43,011 bases of DNA from JBFLYC01 sp040756735 (GTDB lineage: Bacteria; Bacillota; DSM-16504; Desulfitibacterales; Desulfitibacteraceae): positions 1 through 43,011 of the forward strand of contig JBFLYC010000031.1 in NCBI GenBank assembly GCA_040756735.1, written 5' to 3'. A program made the position numbers and the translations under genes. A model generated the notes under the pieces. The model had not been told where the DNA came from. It saw only the letters and a program-made list of their open reading frames with translations, and searched no databases. Shown piece by piece: positions 7,427-15,186 of the stretch (position 1 is its first letter; every line of letters begins with the position of its first letter).

Positions 7427-8933
7427 GGTTATCACTTTCCAATCGTTCCAAGTTTAACAGACCAAGGTAAATACCCCGGGTTAGTTCCAGTTCTTGAGCC
7501 TGCTCCTTCCATAATACTGGAATACTGCCTTTAAAGCGCTCCTGGATGTGTTCCTTTAATAGCTTATTTGCTTCAGCTGCTTTTAAAGATCTGCTCTGGT
7601 GATAATAGCCTGCCGCCCTAAAAGTGCAGAAAGTTCCCTGGCAGGGGCCCATTCCCAAACGGGTCAGCCTGCGCACATCGTTAAGGGTGAACCGCACTTT
7701 ATCCTTGACGGCTAAATCCAGCAATTTGCTGGAAATCCTTTCGCACTGGCAGAGCTGCTTGTTATCATATTCTTTTTGTTTGGGTATTGGCGGATAGATG
7801 ATTTCTTTGTCTGTAAGGCAGGGTTTATCCACCTTGAGAACTTTGCTTACATGGTCGCTTGCAGCTTTGGCCATCAACCTGTAGGTGGTAAGTTTGCCCC
7901 CCACCATGGAAATCATGCCCTCCAAACCATGCAGCCTATCATGATCAATCAGGAAAAAATCCCTGGTTGCTTCTCTTCCGCTGCCTGCGCCATCAGGTTG
8001 ATAGAGGGGTCTAACCCCTGCAAAAGCCCTGATTAAGCGCATTTTGTCAAGGCCAGGGAAAAGCTGCTTTCCCTCTTCAAGCAGCCTCAAAACATCTTCT
8101 GCCGCAGCCTCACTGTCATTAGGGTCCGATGTAGTCTGTGATGTAGTTCCAAAAACTGTGACACTGCCATGGGGCACAAAAATGTCCCCATCCCCCGGGG
8201 GACGCAGACGATTAATAACCTTGTTGGTTATGCGGTGGTTAAAAATTACTAATACGCCTTTGTCTGGAGTTATGTTCAGCCCGATACCTGCCATTTTGGC
8301 AACCTGGCCTGCCCAGGCCCCTGTAGCATTAACAACAAATTCACATTTAATGTAATCCTCCTGACCGGTGTATCTATCAATAACATATACTCCCCTGACT
8401 TTCTGCTTTTCAATTTTGAATCCGGTTGCACATGAATAAGTTTTAACCCTGGCCCCTAGATTTCTGGCAGACAGCGCATTGGCCGCAGCTAGGCTAAACC
8501 CGTCTACGGCGGCATCAGGAACCATGTATACTCTGGAAATGTCTTTTGTCAGGGCAGGCTCTGTTTGCAGGAGGTCTGAAGGTGAAACCTCCTCAATGCT
8601 AATGTCCGCAAGAGAACAGTTTTCCAGCCAGCTTTTAATATAATTTGGGTCATCTCCCTTTACAGCTATGAAAAGGCCTCCCGTATCTTCTATGCAGTCC
8701 GGTGCAATCTTCTTGATAATTTGATTTTCTTGAATGCATTCCCTGGCTGAAGAAAAATCTTTAACTGCATAGCGGGCTCCGCTGTGCAATAGACCGTGGA
8801 AGCGTCCGCTGGTACCGGTAGCAAGGTCATTTTGTTCCAACAAAATACAGTCTATCCCCCTTAAGGCTAAATCCCGCAGTACGCCGGTCCCGGTTGCCCC
8901 TCCGCCGATGACAACAACTTGCGTTTTTTCCAT
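7416..8933 (-). CDS. glpA: Anaerobic glycerol-3-phosphate dehydrogenase subunit A-like flavoprotein
   Basis: This is the catalytic FAD subunit (505 aa). The FAD fingerprint VVVIGGGATGTGVLRDLALRG (residues 6-26) and the substrate-side HGLLHSGARYAV and SARECIQEN segments match the E. coli GlpA pattern as I recall it. FAGVRPL and MVGGKLTTYRLMA follow. The C-terminus carries a BFD-like [2Fe-2S] domain with Cys395, Cys397, Cys431 and Cys436 (CQC and GPCQGTFC). The known reaction is oxidation of sn-glycerol-3-phosphate to dihydroxyacetone phosphate under anaerobic conditions. ATG 8933 has GAGGGGGAA upstream. It follows mttB-2 by 50 nt. No glycerol kinase or facilitator is nearby, so the physiological substrate may be released from, or analogous to, a methylated-amine compound (inference). 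Confidence 0.87.
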   Translation of the reverse strand: MEKTQVVVIGGGATGTGVLRDLALRGIDCILLEQNDLATGTSGRFHGLLHSGARYAVKDFSSARECIQENQIIKKIAPDCIEDTGGLFIAVKGDDPNYIKSWLENCSLADISIEEVSPSDLLQTEPALTKDISRVYMVPDAAVDGFSLAAANALSARNLGARVKTYSCATGFKIEKQKVRGVYVIDRYTGQEDYIKCEFVVNATGAWAGQVAKMAGIGLNITPDKGVLVIFNHRITNKVINRLRPPGDGDIFVPHGSVTVFGTTSQTTSDPNDSEAAAEDVLRLLEEGKQLFPGLDKMRLIRAFAGVRPLYQPDGAGSGREATRDFFLIDHDRLHGLEGMISMVGGKLTTYRLMAKAASDHVSKVLKVDKPCLTDKEIIYPPIPKQKEYDNKQLCQCERISSKLLDLAVKDKVRFTLNDVRRLTRLGMGPCQGTFCTFRAAGYYHQSRSLKAAEANKLLKEHIQERFKGSIPVLWKEQAQELELTRGIYLGLLNLERLESDNHEI

Positions 8934-8983
8934 AAAGGAAATTCCCCCTCTCTATACCATCATATAAGAAAGGAACGGGATAG

Positions 8984-10432
8984 TCACCTATCCCGTGATG
9001 TTAATTCAGCTTCAGCGATAATCTCAATTAATCCCTGCTTGACCTTATCCGATAAGGGGGCTGCCTGCTGCTTATCCAGAATATCTTCGATTTTATTCTG
9101 AGCTCTTTGTTTCATGGTTGTGCTTCCCTTTGCAGTCCACTGCTCATAACTTCTCCTGTCGGTAATCTCAGGCTGCCAGTTTTTACGGAAATGCTGGAAG
9201 GTATGCTCATCACCAAGATAATTGCCTCCCGGTCCCACCCTTTCTATAACATCCACGGCCAGCTGATCCGCACCCATGGGCACCCCGCCTAGTATTCTCC
9301 TTACCTGTCCAACCGCTTCATTACAGATAACCAGCAGTTCATTGGAAAAGGTAAGGCCAAACTCCAGATACCCCAGGTCATGAACAAGGTTTGTCCCCAT
9401 AATGCCGGCCATAAATACAAAGGTACCTGCTTCCAAGGCAGCCTGTTCATCTACTGTCTTCGAACCGCTGCATCCTGCAAAACCCCAGGAGGGAAGATTA
9501 TAGTATTGGGCCAGCTGACATACTGCTGCCTGGGTCAGCATGGCTTCCGGGGCACAGTAGGTGGGCTGCATGCTCCCCATGTCCATGGGAGACATGCCTG
9601 CTCCGAAGACAAAGGGCGCCCCTGGTCTTTTTAATTGATGAATAACGAGGCCGCTCAAAATCTCAGCCGTTGCCTGGATAACTGCCCCTGCCGGTGTAAC
9701 AGGGCAGGTAGCGCCTGCCATTGCTCCGGGTGAATAGTTTGTGGGCAGTCCCTTATGGGCCATTAACAGCAGTTTTTCCAGGGCGGTATCCGAATGCTGC
9801 ATGGGTGAGCTTGGCTCGTCATAGAGCACAAAAATGGGTCTGTTCTGCAGTTCATCTTCACCCCCCACAAGCAGGGAAGCCATCTCAATGATGTAGTTTA
9901 AGCATTTGGCATCTCTTGCTATGATGGTCATGGGCTTGCTGGAATTGTTCACCATTAAATTGAACTGGTGCAGATAAGCAGTCTCTTTTGGAACATCTGT
10001 GATTAAACCCATGGACATCAAAAAATCAATATTGTCCAGACCGTCACAAAGCCTGGCAGAAACAGCAATGTCGGCGCTCACAGGTTTTCTTCTTTCACCT
10101 GTCCTGTGGTCAATGATATTAGGGCAGTCGGAGCCTGTACCAAAATAGCTCTTTGTACCCTCCAGGTACATTTTTGGATTGCCAAGCCTGTCGTACACTG
10201 TTATTCTTGAAGGAGCAGATTTTATGGCCCACTCCACCAGGCCCGAGGGAATCCTGACATGATTTTCCCTTACAAGAGCGCCGGCATCCTTTAAAAGTCT
10301 AATTGCCTCATCATTAAAAACATTAACGCCTACCTTTTCTAACAAAAAGCAGCTATTCCTATGAATTTCTTCCAGAGCGCTCCTCGACATCAATTTCCAC
10401 TGCGGGGCATAAGGACTATATAAATTTGTCAT
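8984..10432 (-). CDS. MttB-superfamily corrinoid methyltransferase, non-pyrrolysine (mttB-2)
   Basis: This is the second MttB/COG5598 paralogue (482 aa). The N-terminus aligns with mttB-1 (ALEEIHRNSCFLLEKVGVNVF). The central part reads GFAGCSGSKTVDEQAALEAG followed by HDLGYLEFG, and the late motif is ERVGPGGNYLGDEHT. There is no internal amber codon, so it is a pyrrolysine-free member, like the glycine betaine (MtgB) and proline-betaine/carnitine enzymes known in Clostridia. The family reaction is methyl transfer to a cognate corrinoid protein, not encoded here. The start ATG 10432 has GGAGG 8 nt upstream. It is the first gene of the mttB-glpABC-mttB run and lies 138 nt after the gamma-lyase. 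The two paralogues differ enough that different substrates or successive demethylations are possible. Confidence 0.88.
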   Translation of the reverse strand: MTNLYSPYAPQWKLMSRSALEEIHRNSCFLLEKVGVNVFNDEAIRLLKDAGALVRENHVRIPSGLVEWAIKSAPSRITVYDRLGNPKMYLEGTKSYFGTGSDCPNIIDHRTGERRKPVSADIAVSARLCDGLDNIDFLMSMGLITDVPKETAYLHQFNLMVNNSSKPMTIIARDAKCLNYIIEMASLLVGGEDELQNRPIFVLYDEPSSPMQHSDTALEKLLLMAHKGLPTNYSPGAMAGATCPVTPAGAVIQATAEILSGLVIHQLKRPGAPFVFGAGMSPMDMGSMQPTYCAPEAMLTQAAVCQLAQYYNLPSWGFAGCSGSKTVDEQAALEAGTFVFMAGIMGTNLVHDLGYLEFGLTFSNELLVICNEAVGQVRRILGGVPMGADQLAVDVIERVGPGGNYLGDEHTFQHFRKNWQPEITDRRSYEQWTAKGSTTMKQRAQNKIEDILDKQQAAPLSDKVKQGLIEIIAEAELTSRDR

Positions 10433-10570
10433 ATCTACCGCCTCCTTTTTAAGTCATCAAATGTAAACTAGCTCTCTCAACTCGACTGTGAAAACTAAAC
10501 CCTCATTAAATACATGCGAAATACTAAGTGAAATGCTGTCACTAGGCACAATCCTGAGCTAAGTAGATAG

Positions 10571-11761
10571 TCACTTGATTCTATTTAAACCCTGTTCCAA
10601 GTCTTCAATTATATCGTCAACGTCCTCAACCCCTACCGAAAGCCTGACAAGGCCATCAGTTATACCTGCCTTTAATTTTTCCTCTGCCGGTATATACACA
10701 TGAGTCATTGACGCAGGGTGCTGAATTAGCGTATCTACATCCCCTAAACTAACCGCCAGCCAGCACAGTTTCAAGCTGTTCATGAGAGTTTTGCCGGCCT
10801 CGTAGCCGCCTTTTAGTTCGAAGGCAATCATACCCCCAAAGTCATCCATCTGCTCACAGGCTAATTTGTGCTGGGGGTGAGATGGCAGTCCCGGATAAAA
10901 AACCTTGTCAACCTTGGGATGCCCTTCTAAAAACCTGGCTGTTTCCATGGCGTTTTTACAGTGTCTTTCCATCCTTAAAGGGAGTGTTTTTAATCCCCTT
11001 AATAACAGCCAGGCATCAAAAGGACCTATAACCCCGCCAAGATTTTTGAGGGTCTTATCCCTGATTTTATCCATCAGCTCTTTTTTCCCAACGACAATGC
11101 CGCCCATGACATCTCCATGACCGCCAATATATTTTGTCGCACTGTGGATGACCACATCAACACCCATATCCAGGGGTCTTTGCAGGTAAGGAGAGGCAAA
11201 GGTGCTGTCAACAATGGTCATTATCCCCCCTGCCTGGGCTATTGCTGCCAGCTTTCTAATGTCCACCAGCTTAACAGTAGGATTGGCAGGAGTTTCAAAA
11301 TAGATAATTTTTGTGTTGTCCCTTACTGCGCCATCAACCTCCTCTAAATTGGCGCAGTCCACAAAGGTTGTCTCAATGCCATATTCATGCATGATAGTAC
11401 CTAAAAAATATTTGGTAGCGCTGTAAACCGTGGCATCGGCAATCACATGGTCCCCTTGCTTTAGAAGACACATGATGGAAGCAGAAATTGCGGCAACACC
11501 GGTGGCAAAAGCCAGGGCTGCTTCCCCGTTTTCCAGCTCAGCCATTTTTTGTTCCAGGATAGTCTGGGTAGGACTTCCCAAGCGCGTATAAATGTAACCA
11601 TTATGAAAATCTCTACACCTGTCTGCTCCGATATCAACATTTTCAACTGCATAATTTACTGCCTGGTAAATGGGCGGAGAGATGGAACCGGTGACCTTGC
11701 ACCCTTCGTATCCAGCTCTGACAAACTTTGTGGCTCTTTTCCAGCTTCCCCTATTTTCCAT
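10571..11761 (-). CDS. Cys/Met-metabolism PLP enzyme (methionine or cystathionine gamma-lyase-like)
   Basis: This 396-aa fold-type I PLP enzyme belongs to the gamma-elimination family. PLP lysine is Lys210 in HSATKYIGGHGD, with Asp185 in VDSTFAS; Tyr58-x-Arg60 (YTR) binds the phosphate and Tyr113 stacks on the cofactor. The closest match by eye is methionine gamma-lyase (methanethiol + 2-oxobutyrate + ammonia). However, the cysteine typical of methionine gamma-lyases two residues after that tyrosine is Ala115 here, so cystathionine or homocysteine gamma-lyase activity is possible. ATG 11761 has AAGGAG 9 nt upstream. It is the first gene behind the minus-strand sigma-54 promoter at 11916-11931 and probably heads the mttB/glp operon. 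Its leader RNA would contain a family B hairpin. Confidence 0.85.
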   Translation of the reverse strand: MENRGSWKRATKFVRAGYEGCKVTGSISPPIYQAVNYAVENVDIGADRCRDFHNGYIYTRLGSPTQTILEQKMAELENGEAALAFATGVAAISASIMCLLKQGDHVIADATVYSATKYFLGTIMHEYGIETTFVDCANLEEVDGAVRDNTKIIYFETPANPTVKLVDIRKLAAIAQAGGIMTIVDSTFASPYLQRPLDMGVDVVIHSATKYIGGHGDVMGGIVVGKKELMDKIRDKTLKNLGGVIGPFDAWLLLRGLKTLPLRMERHCKNAMETARFLEGHPKVDKVFYPGLPSHPQHKLACEQMDDFGGMIAFELKGGYEAGKTLMNSLKLCWLAVSLGDVDTLIQHPASMTHVYIPAEEKLKAGITDGLVRLSVGVEDVDDIIEDLEQGLNRIK

Positions 11762-11796
11762 ATGTCACGGCTCCTTTTTTAGTTATACTTAATCTA

Positions 11797-11884
11797 ACGG
11801 AGCCACGGGTACGGTTCCATCGTCTTTCCTTCGGACCTTCGCTGCGCTACGGTGAAGCTCGAACCGTCCCCATGGCTCGGCTCT
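11797..11884. repeat. Family B hairpin repeat (GGTACGGTTC ... GAACCGTCCCC)
   Basis: This is a long imperfect palindrome. GAGCCACGGGTACGGTTC on the left pairs with GAACCGTCCCCATGGCTC on the right, and the centre reads CTTCGGACCTTCGCTGCGC. Related copies are at 24626 (opposite orientation) and 29648. It lies between the minus-strand sigma-54 promoter and the gamma-lyase start, so it would form a strong hairpin in that leader. Confidence 0.8.
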
Positions 11885-11915
11885 AATATATTCACGCAAT
11901 CACCTAATATCTTAA

Positions 11916-11931
11916 AGCAAAAATCATGCCA
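11916..11931 (-). promoter_or_regulatory. Sigma-54 (-24/-12) promoter for the gamma-lyase/mttB/glp operon
   Basis: The minus strand reads TGGCATGATTTTTGCT, matching the sigma-54 consensus TGGCACGNNNNTTGCW at every specified base except one, with the required ten bases between GG and GC. Transcription would start near 11905, about 145 nt before the gamma-lyase ATG. Confidence 0.75.
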
Positions 11932-12077
11932 GAATTAAAAGTCGATAAATCTTTGCTGCAGCAGAAAGCCTTGTGCATACCCTTTTTTATTCAGTACTTT
12001 ATGAATAGTCAAGAAAACAGGCTTTACCATTATATCCACCAGTATACTTAATAGTTCATAGCCTGATAATACCTTGC

Positions 12078-12184
12078 TGCATCCATCGGCTGCATGCATC
12101 CATCAATTGCACATTTACGGGTATTCCCCTGCAAATCAAGCTTCTTTACTGATAATCTCCCAAAAGATGCATCCATGGGCTGCA
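12078..12184. promoter_or_regulatory. Three 17-bp upstream activating sites between divergent sigma-54 promoters
   Basis: The sites are TGCATCCATCGGCTGCA (12078-12094), TGCATCCATCAATTGCA (12095-12111) and TGCATCCATGGGCTGCA (12168-12184). They share TGCATCCAT and a closing TGCA and are imperfect dyads. Sites one and two abut; site three starts 73 bp after site two, close to seven helical turns. They lie about 67 bp from the plus-strand promoter and 147 bp from the minus-strand one, typical enhancer distances. The linked PAS-Fis activator is the likely binder (inference). Confidence 0.7.
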
Positions 12185-12248
12185 CCGACACGCATAAATA
12201 AACAGGCTTTTTTCTGAAATTTCTTATTTGTGACAATACCCTTAATTG

Positions 12249-12266
12249 CAGGCACATTTTTTGCAT
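12249..12266 (+). promoter_or_regulatory. Sigma-54 (-24/-12) promoter for the BCCT transporter
   Basis: The plus strand reads CAGGCACATTTTTTGCAT with GG at 12251-12252 and GC at 12263-12264, exactly ten bases apart. It is about 50 nt upstream of the transporter start. No competing sigma-A promoter is obvious in the same stretch. Confidence 0.72.
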
Positions 12267-12318
12267 AGACAAGATGTACGCAATTAAATATATAAAAATA
12301 TTGGATAGGAGGTAGCTT

Positions 12319-13944
12319 ATGAAAAACAGTTCACGCAATGGTTCCCTTAGACCACTGGTATTTTGGCCGCCCTTTTTACTTCTCATCGGCGCAGTCATTT
12401 TCAGCTTTGTCAATGAGTCCGGTTTCGCCGCAATGACCAACAGCGCAAATGACTGGCTAATTCGAAACTTTGGATGGGCTTTTAGCTTCACGGGCTTTAT
12501 GATGGTGCTAATAATCCTTGTTATCTATTTTTCTCCCTTCGGCAAAGTCAAAATAGGCGGGTCTAAAGCAAAACCCCTGCTTAATAAATGGCAATGGTTC
12601 AGCATTACCCTGTGTACAACCATAGCCATTGGTATTCTATTCTGGGGAACTGCAGAACCAATTTATCATCTGGCATATCCGCCGGCGTCACTAGGTTTAG
12701 AGCCTGGAAGCGCCCAGGCTGCAATTTTTGCCATGTCAACAATGTACCTGCACTGGACCTTCACGCCATATGCACTGTATGCGGTACCAGCGCTAATGTT
12801 TGCTTTCGCATACTACAACATGAAAAAACCCTTCAGTCTGGGTTCTACTTTAACTCCGGTGGCCGGTGATAAAGCCGTTGGAAGCTGGGGCCAGGCAGTT
12901 GATGCCATCTGCTTGTATGCTTTAGTTGCCGGCATGGCAGCATCACTGGCAACAGGAATTTTGACAATTTCAGGAGGCCTCAATTCCATTGTTGGAATAG
13001 ACAGCAATCCTGTAACATGGGCCATAGTAGGCGCTGCCATCATTGCCACCTTTGTGATTTCAGCAAGTACCGGCCTGATGAGAGGCATTCGTGTTCTTTC
13101 AGATATAAATGCCAAAATATTCTTTGCCATAATTGCCTTTATCTTTGTATTCGGACCCACAGCATTTGTACTTAATTTAGGAGCCGAGTCCTTTGGTCAT
13201 TACCTGACTAATTTCTTTGAAAAGAACCTATTCACAGGGGCAGCAGCCGGAGACCAGTGGCCCCAGTGGTGGACTACTTTTTACTGGGCCAATTGGCTGG
13301 CCTGGGCACCTATTACTGCTCTCTTTTTAGGCAGGATATCTTACGGGCATACAGTAAAGGATTTTATTAAAATGAACTTCTGGATACCGGCCATCTTCGG
13401 CGCCATCTGGATTACTGTTTTCAGCGGAACATCCTTAAATTTCCAAATGAACGGAATTGACCTTCTTGGCGCCTTGAACAATGTAGGTCCCGAAGCAGTG
13501 GGTTATACTATTTTCCAGAACCTGCCCCTTTCAGGCCTGCTCATACCCTTTTTCCTGTTCATTGCATTCATATCCTTTGTTACAGCTGCTGACTCCAATA
13601 CTACGGCCATGGGCGGTATCAGTTCCACAGGGATTTCGCCAAAAAGCCCGGAACCATCAACTTCAATCAAGATAACCTGGGGATTAACAGTAGGTATAGT
13701 TGCCTGGGTAATGCTGAGCTTTGCCGGCATAAACGGAATTAAAATGTTGTCCAACCTGGGCGGCTTCCCAGCCATGATTCTGGAAATTGCGGTTGGTATT
13801 GGTTTGATCATGGTTGTTGCCAACCCAAGAAAATTTGACACCTTCAAGGAAGACTATTATGAAGACGGTACTGTTAAGCCAATAGAAGCAGTAGAGACTC
13901 CTACCCCACCTGGCAAGGAAACGGGTACCACCATCAGCAGTTAG
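12319..13944 (+). CDS. BCCT-family betaine/carnitine/choline transporter
   Basis: This 541-aa integral membrane protein is a secondary transporter for quaternary-ammonium (or sulfonium) solutes. About twelve membrane segments are visible from residue 11 (PLVFWPPFLLLIGAVIF) to about 500. Family signatures are the IGILFWGTAEPIYH segment (about 95-108) and the WWTTFYWANWLAWAP helix (about 313-327), which carries the aromatic substrate cage of BCCT proteins. The C-terminal tail is hydrophilic and ends KETGTTISS. ATG 12319 has AGGAGG six bases upstream. It is divergent from the methyltransferase operon and shares its enhancer region, so it most likely imports the compound the MttB enzymes demethylate. 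The exact solute cannot be read from sequence. Confidence 0.92.
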   Translation: MKNSSRNGSLRPLVFWPPFLLLIGAVIFSFVNESGFAAMTNSANDWLIRNFGWAFSFTGFMMVLIILVIYFSPFGKVKIGGSKAKPLLNKWQWFSITLCTTIAIGILFWGTAEPIYHLAYPPASLGLEPGSAQAAIFAMSTMYLHWTFTPYALYAVPALMFAFAYYNMKKPFSLGSTLTPVAGDKAVGSWGQAVDAICLYALVAGMAASLATGILTISGGLNSIVGIDSNPVTWAIVGAAIIATFVISASTGLMRGIRVLSDINAKIFFAIIAFIFVFGPTAFVLNLGAESFGHYLTNFFEKNLFTGAAAGDQWPQWWTTFYWANWLAWAPITALFLGRISYGHTVKDFIKMNFWIPAIFGAIWITVFSGTSLNFQMNGIDLLGALNNVGPEAVGYTIFQNLPLSGLLIPFFLFIAFISFVTAADSNTTAMGGISSTGISPKSPEPSTSIKITWGLTVGIVAWVMLSFAGINGIKMLSNLGGFPAMILEIAVGIGLIMVVANPRKFDTFKEDYYEDGTVKPIEAVETPTPPGKETGTTISS

Positions 13945-13995
13945 GCACCAAGCCAAAATAACCAAAAAAACAGGTAAAAAGTATTAGCCTATACG

Positions 13996-14037
13996 GCAAA
14001 AAACGCTCTTGTAAAATATTACATGAGCGTTTTTTGC
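13996..14037 (+). terminator. Intrinsic terminator after the BCCT gene
   Basis: A perfect 13-bp stem, GCAAAAAACGCTC (13996-14008) with GAGCGTTTTTTGC (14025-14037), encloses a loop with a further TGTAA/TTACA pairing. The T-run lies in the 3' arm. It can act on both strands. Confidence 0.85.
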
Positions 14038-14186
14038 ATTTTCACGATTTTTCCAAACTTAGAGCAGTTGTAACTGCTCTAAACCAGCATCCATTTAGTG
14101 TGCAAAAGACCTAAAGACACGTACCGGATTAGCTTACGGGAACAATTTGGATATTTTTAGCGTCTTAAATATTAGAAATGTCTTTT

Positions 14187-14500
14187 CTAGGTAGAGGAGT
14201 TGTTTAATCGGTAATCCTCACCATTTAGGTTTGCTGCATAGCCGCCAACAAAATCAGCGACATGCTCAAGGGGGCGAATCGTGGCGGATAACGCAATCCG
14301 TTGGAACTCCCCAGCCAAAGGGATAAGCCTGTCCACGGCTGTAATCAGATGAGTACCCCGTTTGCTGCCAAGAACGGCATGGATTTCGTCCAAAATAACA
14401 GTTTCCACTCCCTTGAGGATGACGCGGTTGTTTTTAGAACTGAGCAGCAGGTTGAGACTCTCTCAGGAGTAGTAATCAAAATCTCAGGCGGCCTGCGCAT
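14187..14500 (-). pseudogene. Remnant of an Lhr-like superfamily 2 helicase
   Basis: Minus-strand translation gives RRPPEILITTPE, then, after a two-base shift, SLNLLLSSKNNRVILKGVET followed by VILDEIHAVLGSKRGTHL and ALSATIRPLEHVADFVGG. These are motifs Ib, II (DEIH) and III (SAT) of Lhr-type DNA helicases. Only about 105 codons survive of a protein family that is usually very large. The frameshift lies near 14456-14466, in GAGAGAGTCTC. There is no SD, and the frame stops shortly after motif III. The flanking 14038-14186 holds nothing recognisable. It is gene debris at the edge of the accessory block. Confidence 0.8.
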
Positions 14501-14602
14501 TGAGCAAAAATTCCCCCTTTGCCCATGGTTAAAACATTACAGTTGGCCATGTCTCTAGTAATGGTAGAACCATTGCTTTAATCCCATTATTACGGTATGA
14601 TA

Positions 14603-14622
14603 TACGTAAGTTTTATTACGTA
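14603..14622. promoter_or_regulatory. Inverted repeat operator before the RHH-PIN pair
   Basis: TACGTAA (14603-14609) and TTACGTA (14616-14622) form a perfect dyad with a six-base spacer, ending at the SD of the antitoxin gene. Ribbon-helix-helix antitoxins usually autoregulate through such sites. Confidence 0.55.
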
Positions 14623-14635
14623 AGGAGCTATGACA

Positions 14636-14887
14636 ATGCGAGAGAAAAAATTAGATGCAAGACTGGAAATACGTTTATATCCCGAACAATTGAAAAAATT
14701 AAAAGATGAAGCTGCAGCAAAAAACACTTCTGTTGGAGACCTGGTACGTGAAGCTATAGATCAACGTTACAAAGTATCAAGAGATGACAAATTAAAAGCA
14801 GTTGAACAAATGGCCAATATTAATGCACCCGTTACAAATTGGCAACAAATGAAAAAGGAAATAGAATCGGGGTATCTGAAAAAATGA
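14636..14887 (+). CDS. Ribbon-helix-helix (CopG/Arc-type) antitoxin
   Basis: This 83-aa protein has a short N-terminal strand LDARLEIRLYPEQLKKLKDEA followed by KNTSVGDLVREAIDQRY, the strand-helix-helix of MetJ/Arc repressors. A basic, partly disordered C-terminus follows that would bind a toxin. ATG 14636 is chosen because AAGGAG lies 8 nt upstream; the ATG at 14630 is too close to it. It overlaps the PIN gene by ATGA, the classic vapBC-type coupling. The antitoxin looks intact although its toxin is shortened. Confidence 0.75.
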   Translation: MREKKLDARLEIRLYPEQLKKLKDEAAAKNTSVGDLVREAIDQRYKVSRDDKLKAVEQMANINAPVTNWQQMKKEIESGYLKK

Positions 14888-15177
14888 AAGTTTTTATTGA
14901 TACCTGTATTCCAATGTATGCGGCAGGTCGAGAACACCCACTTAAGGCAGGTTGTTTGGAGATTATGAGGTCAGCTGCCAGCGGTAATCTTGAGGCATAT
15001 ACCGACACAGAAGTTTTCCAGGAGATCCTTTACCGTTACTTTAGTATTAACCAACGTGGGTTTGGTTTACAGTTATTTGATTCATTCTCACAAATTATGC
15101 ATGGAGTAGTGTTGCCTGTACGTCATGAAGACATGATAATGGCAAGAACGTTAGCAAATGAAACGTGTATTGTTTGA
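14884..15177 (+). pseudogene. PIN-domain toxin (VapC-like), C-terminally truncated
   Basis: The 97-codon frame opens MKVFIDTCIPMYAAGREHPL, with the first catalytic aspartate (FIDTC) of PIN ribonucleases. A conserved glutamate region (DTEVFQEILYRY) and MARTLANE follow. It then stops at ETCIV. PIN toxins usually run to about 130-140 aa, and the following DAxHAA and TADxDF acidic motifs needed for metal binding are absent. It overlaps the antitoxin by 4 nt and ends 9 nt before the convergent DUF951 gene, suggesting the 3' end was lost in a rearrangement there. Probably inactive. Confidence 0.7.
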
Positions 15178-15186
15178 GGCCCTCTT

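Noticed and set aside
3440..10432. Pyrrolysine-containing MttB
   Set aside because: Both MttB-family genes are full length without an in-frame TAG, and no pyl genes are seen.
10433..10570. Separate sigma-54 promoter for mttB-2
   Set aside because: No GG-N10-GC pair on the minus strand was found in this gap; mttB-2 is more likely read from the gamma-lyase promoter.
12048..12491. 147-codon minus-strand open frame
   Set aside because: It runs across the enhancer/promoter region and antisense to the BCCT start, with no SD or protein-like domains.
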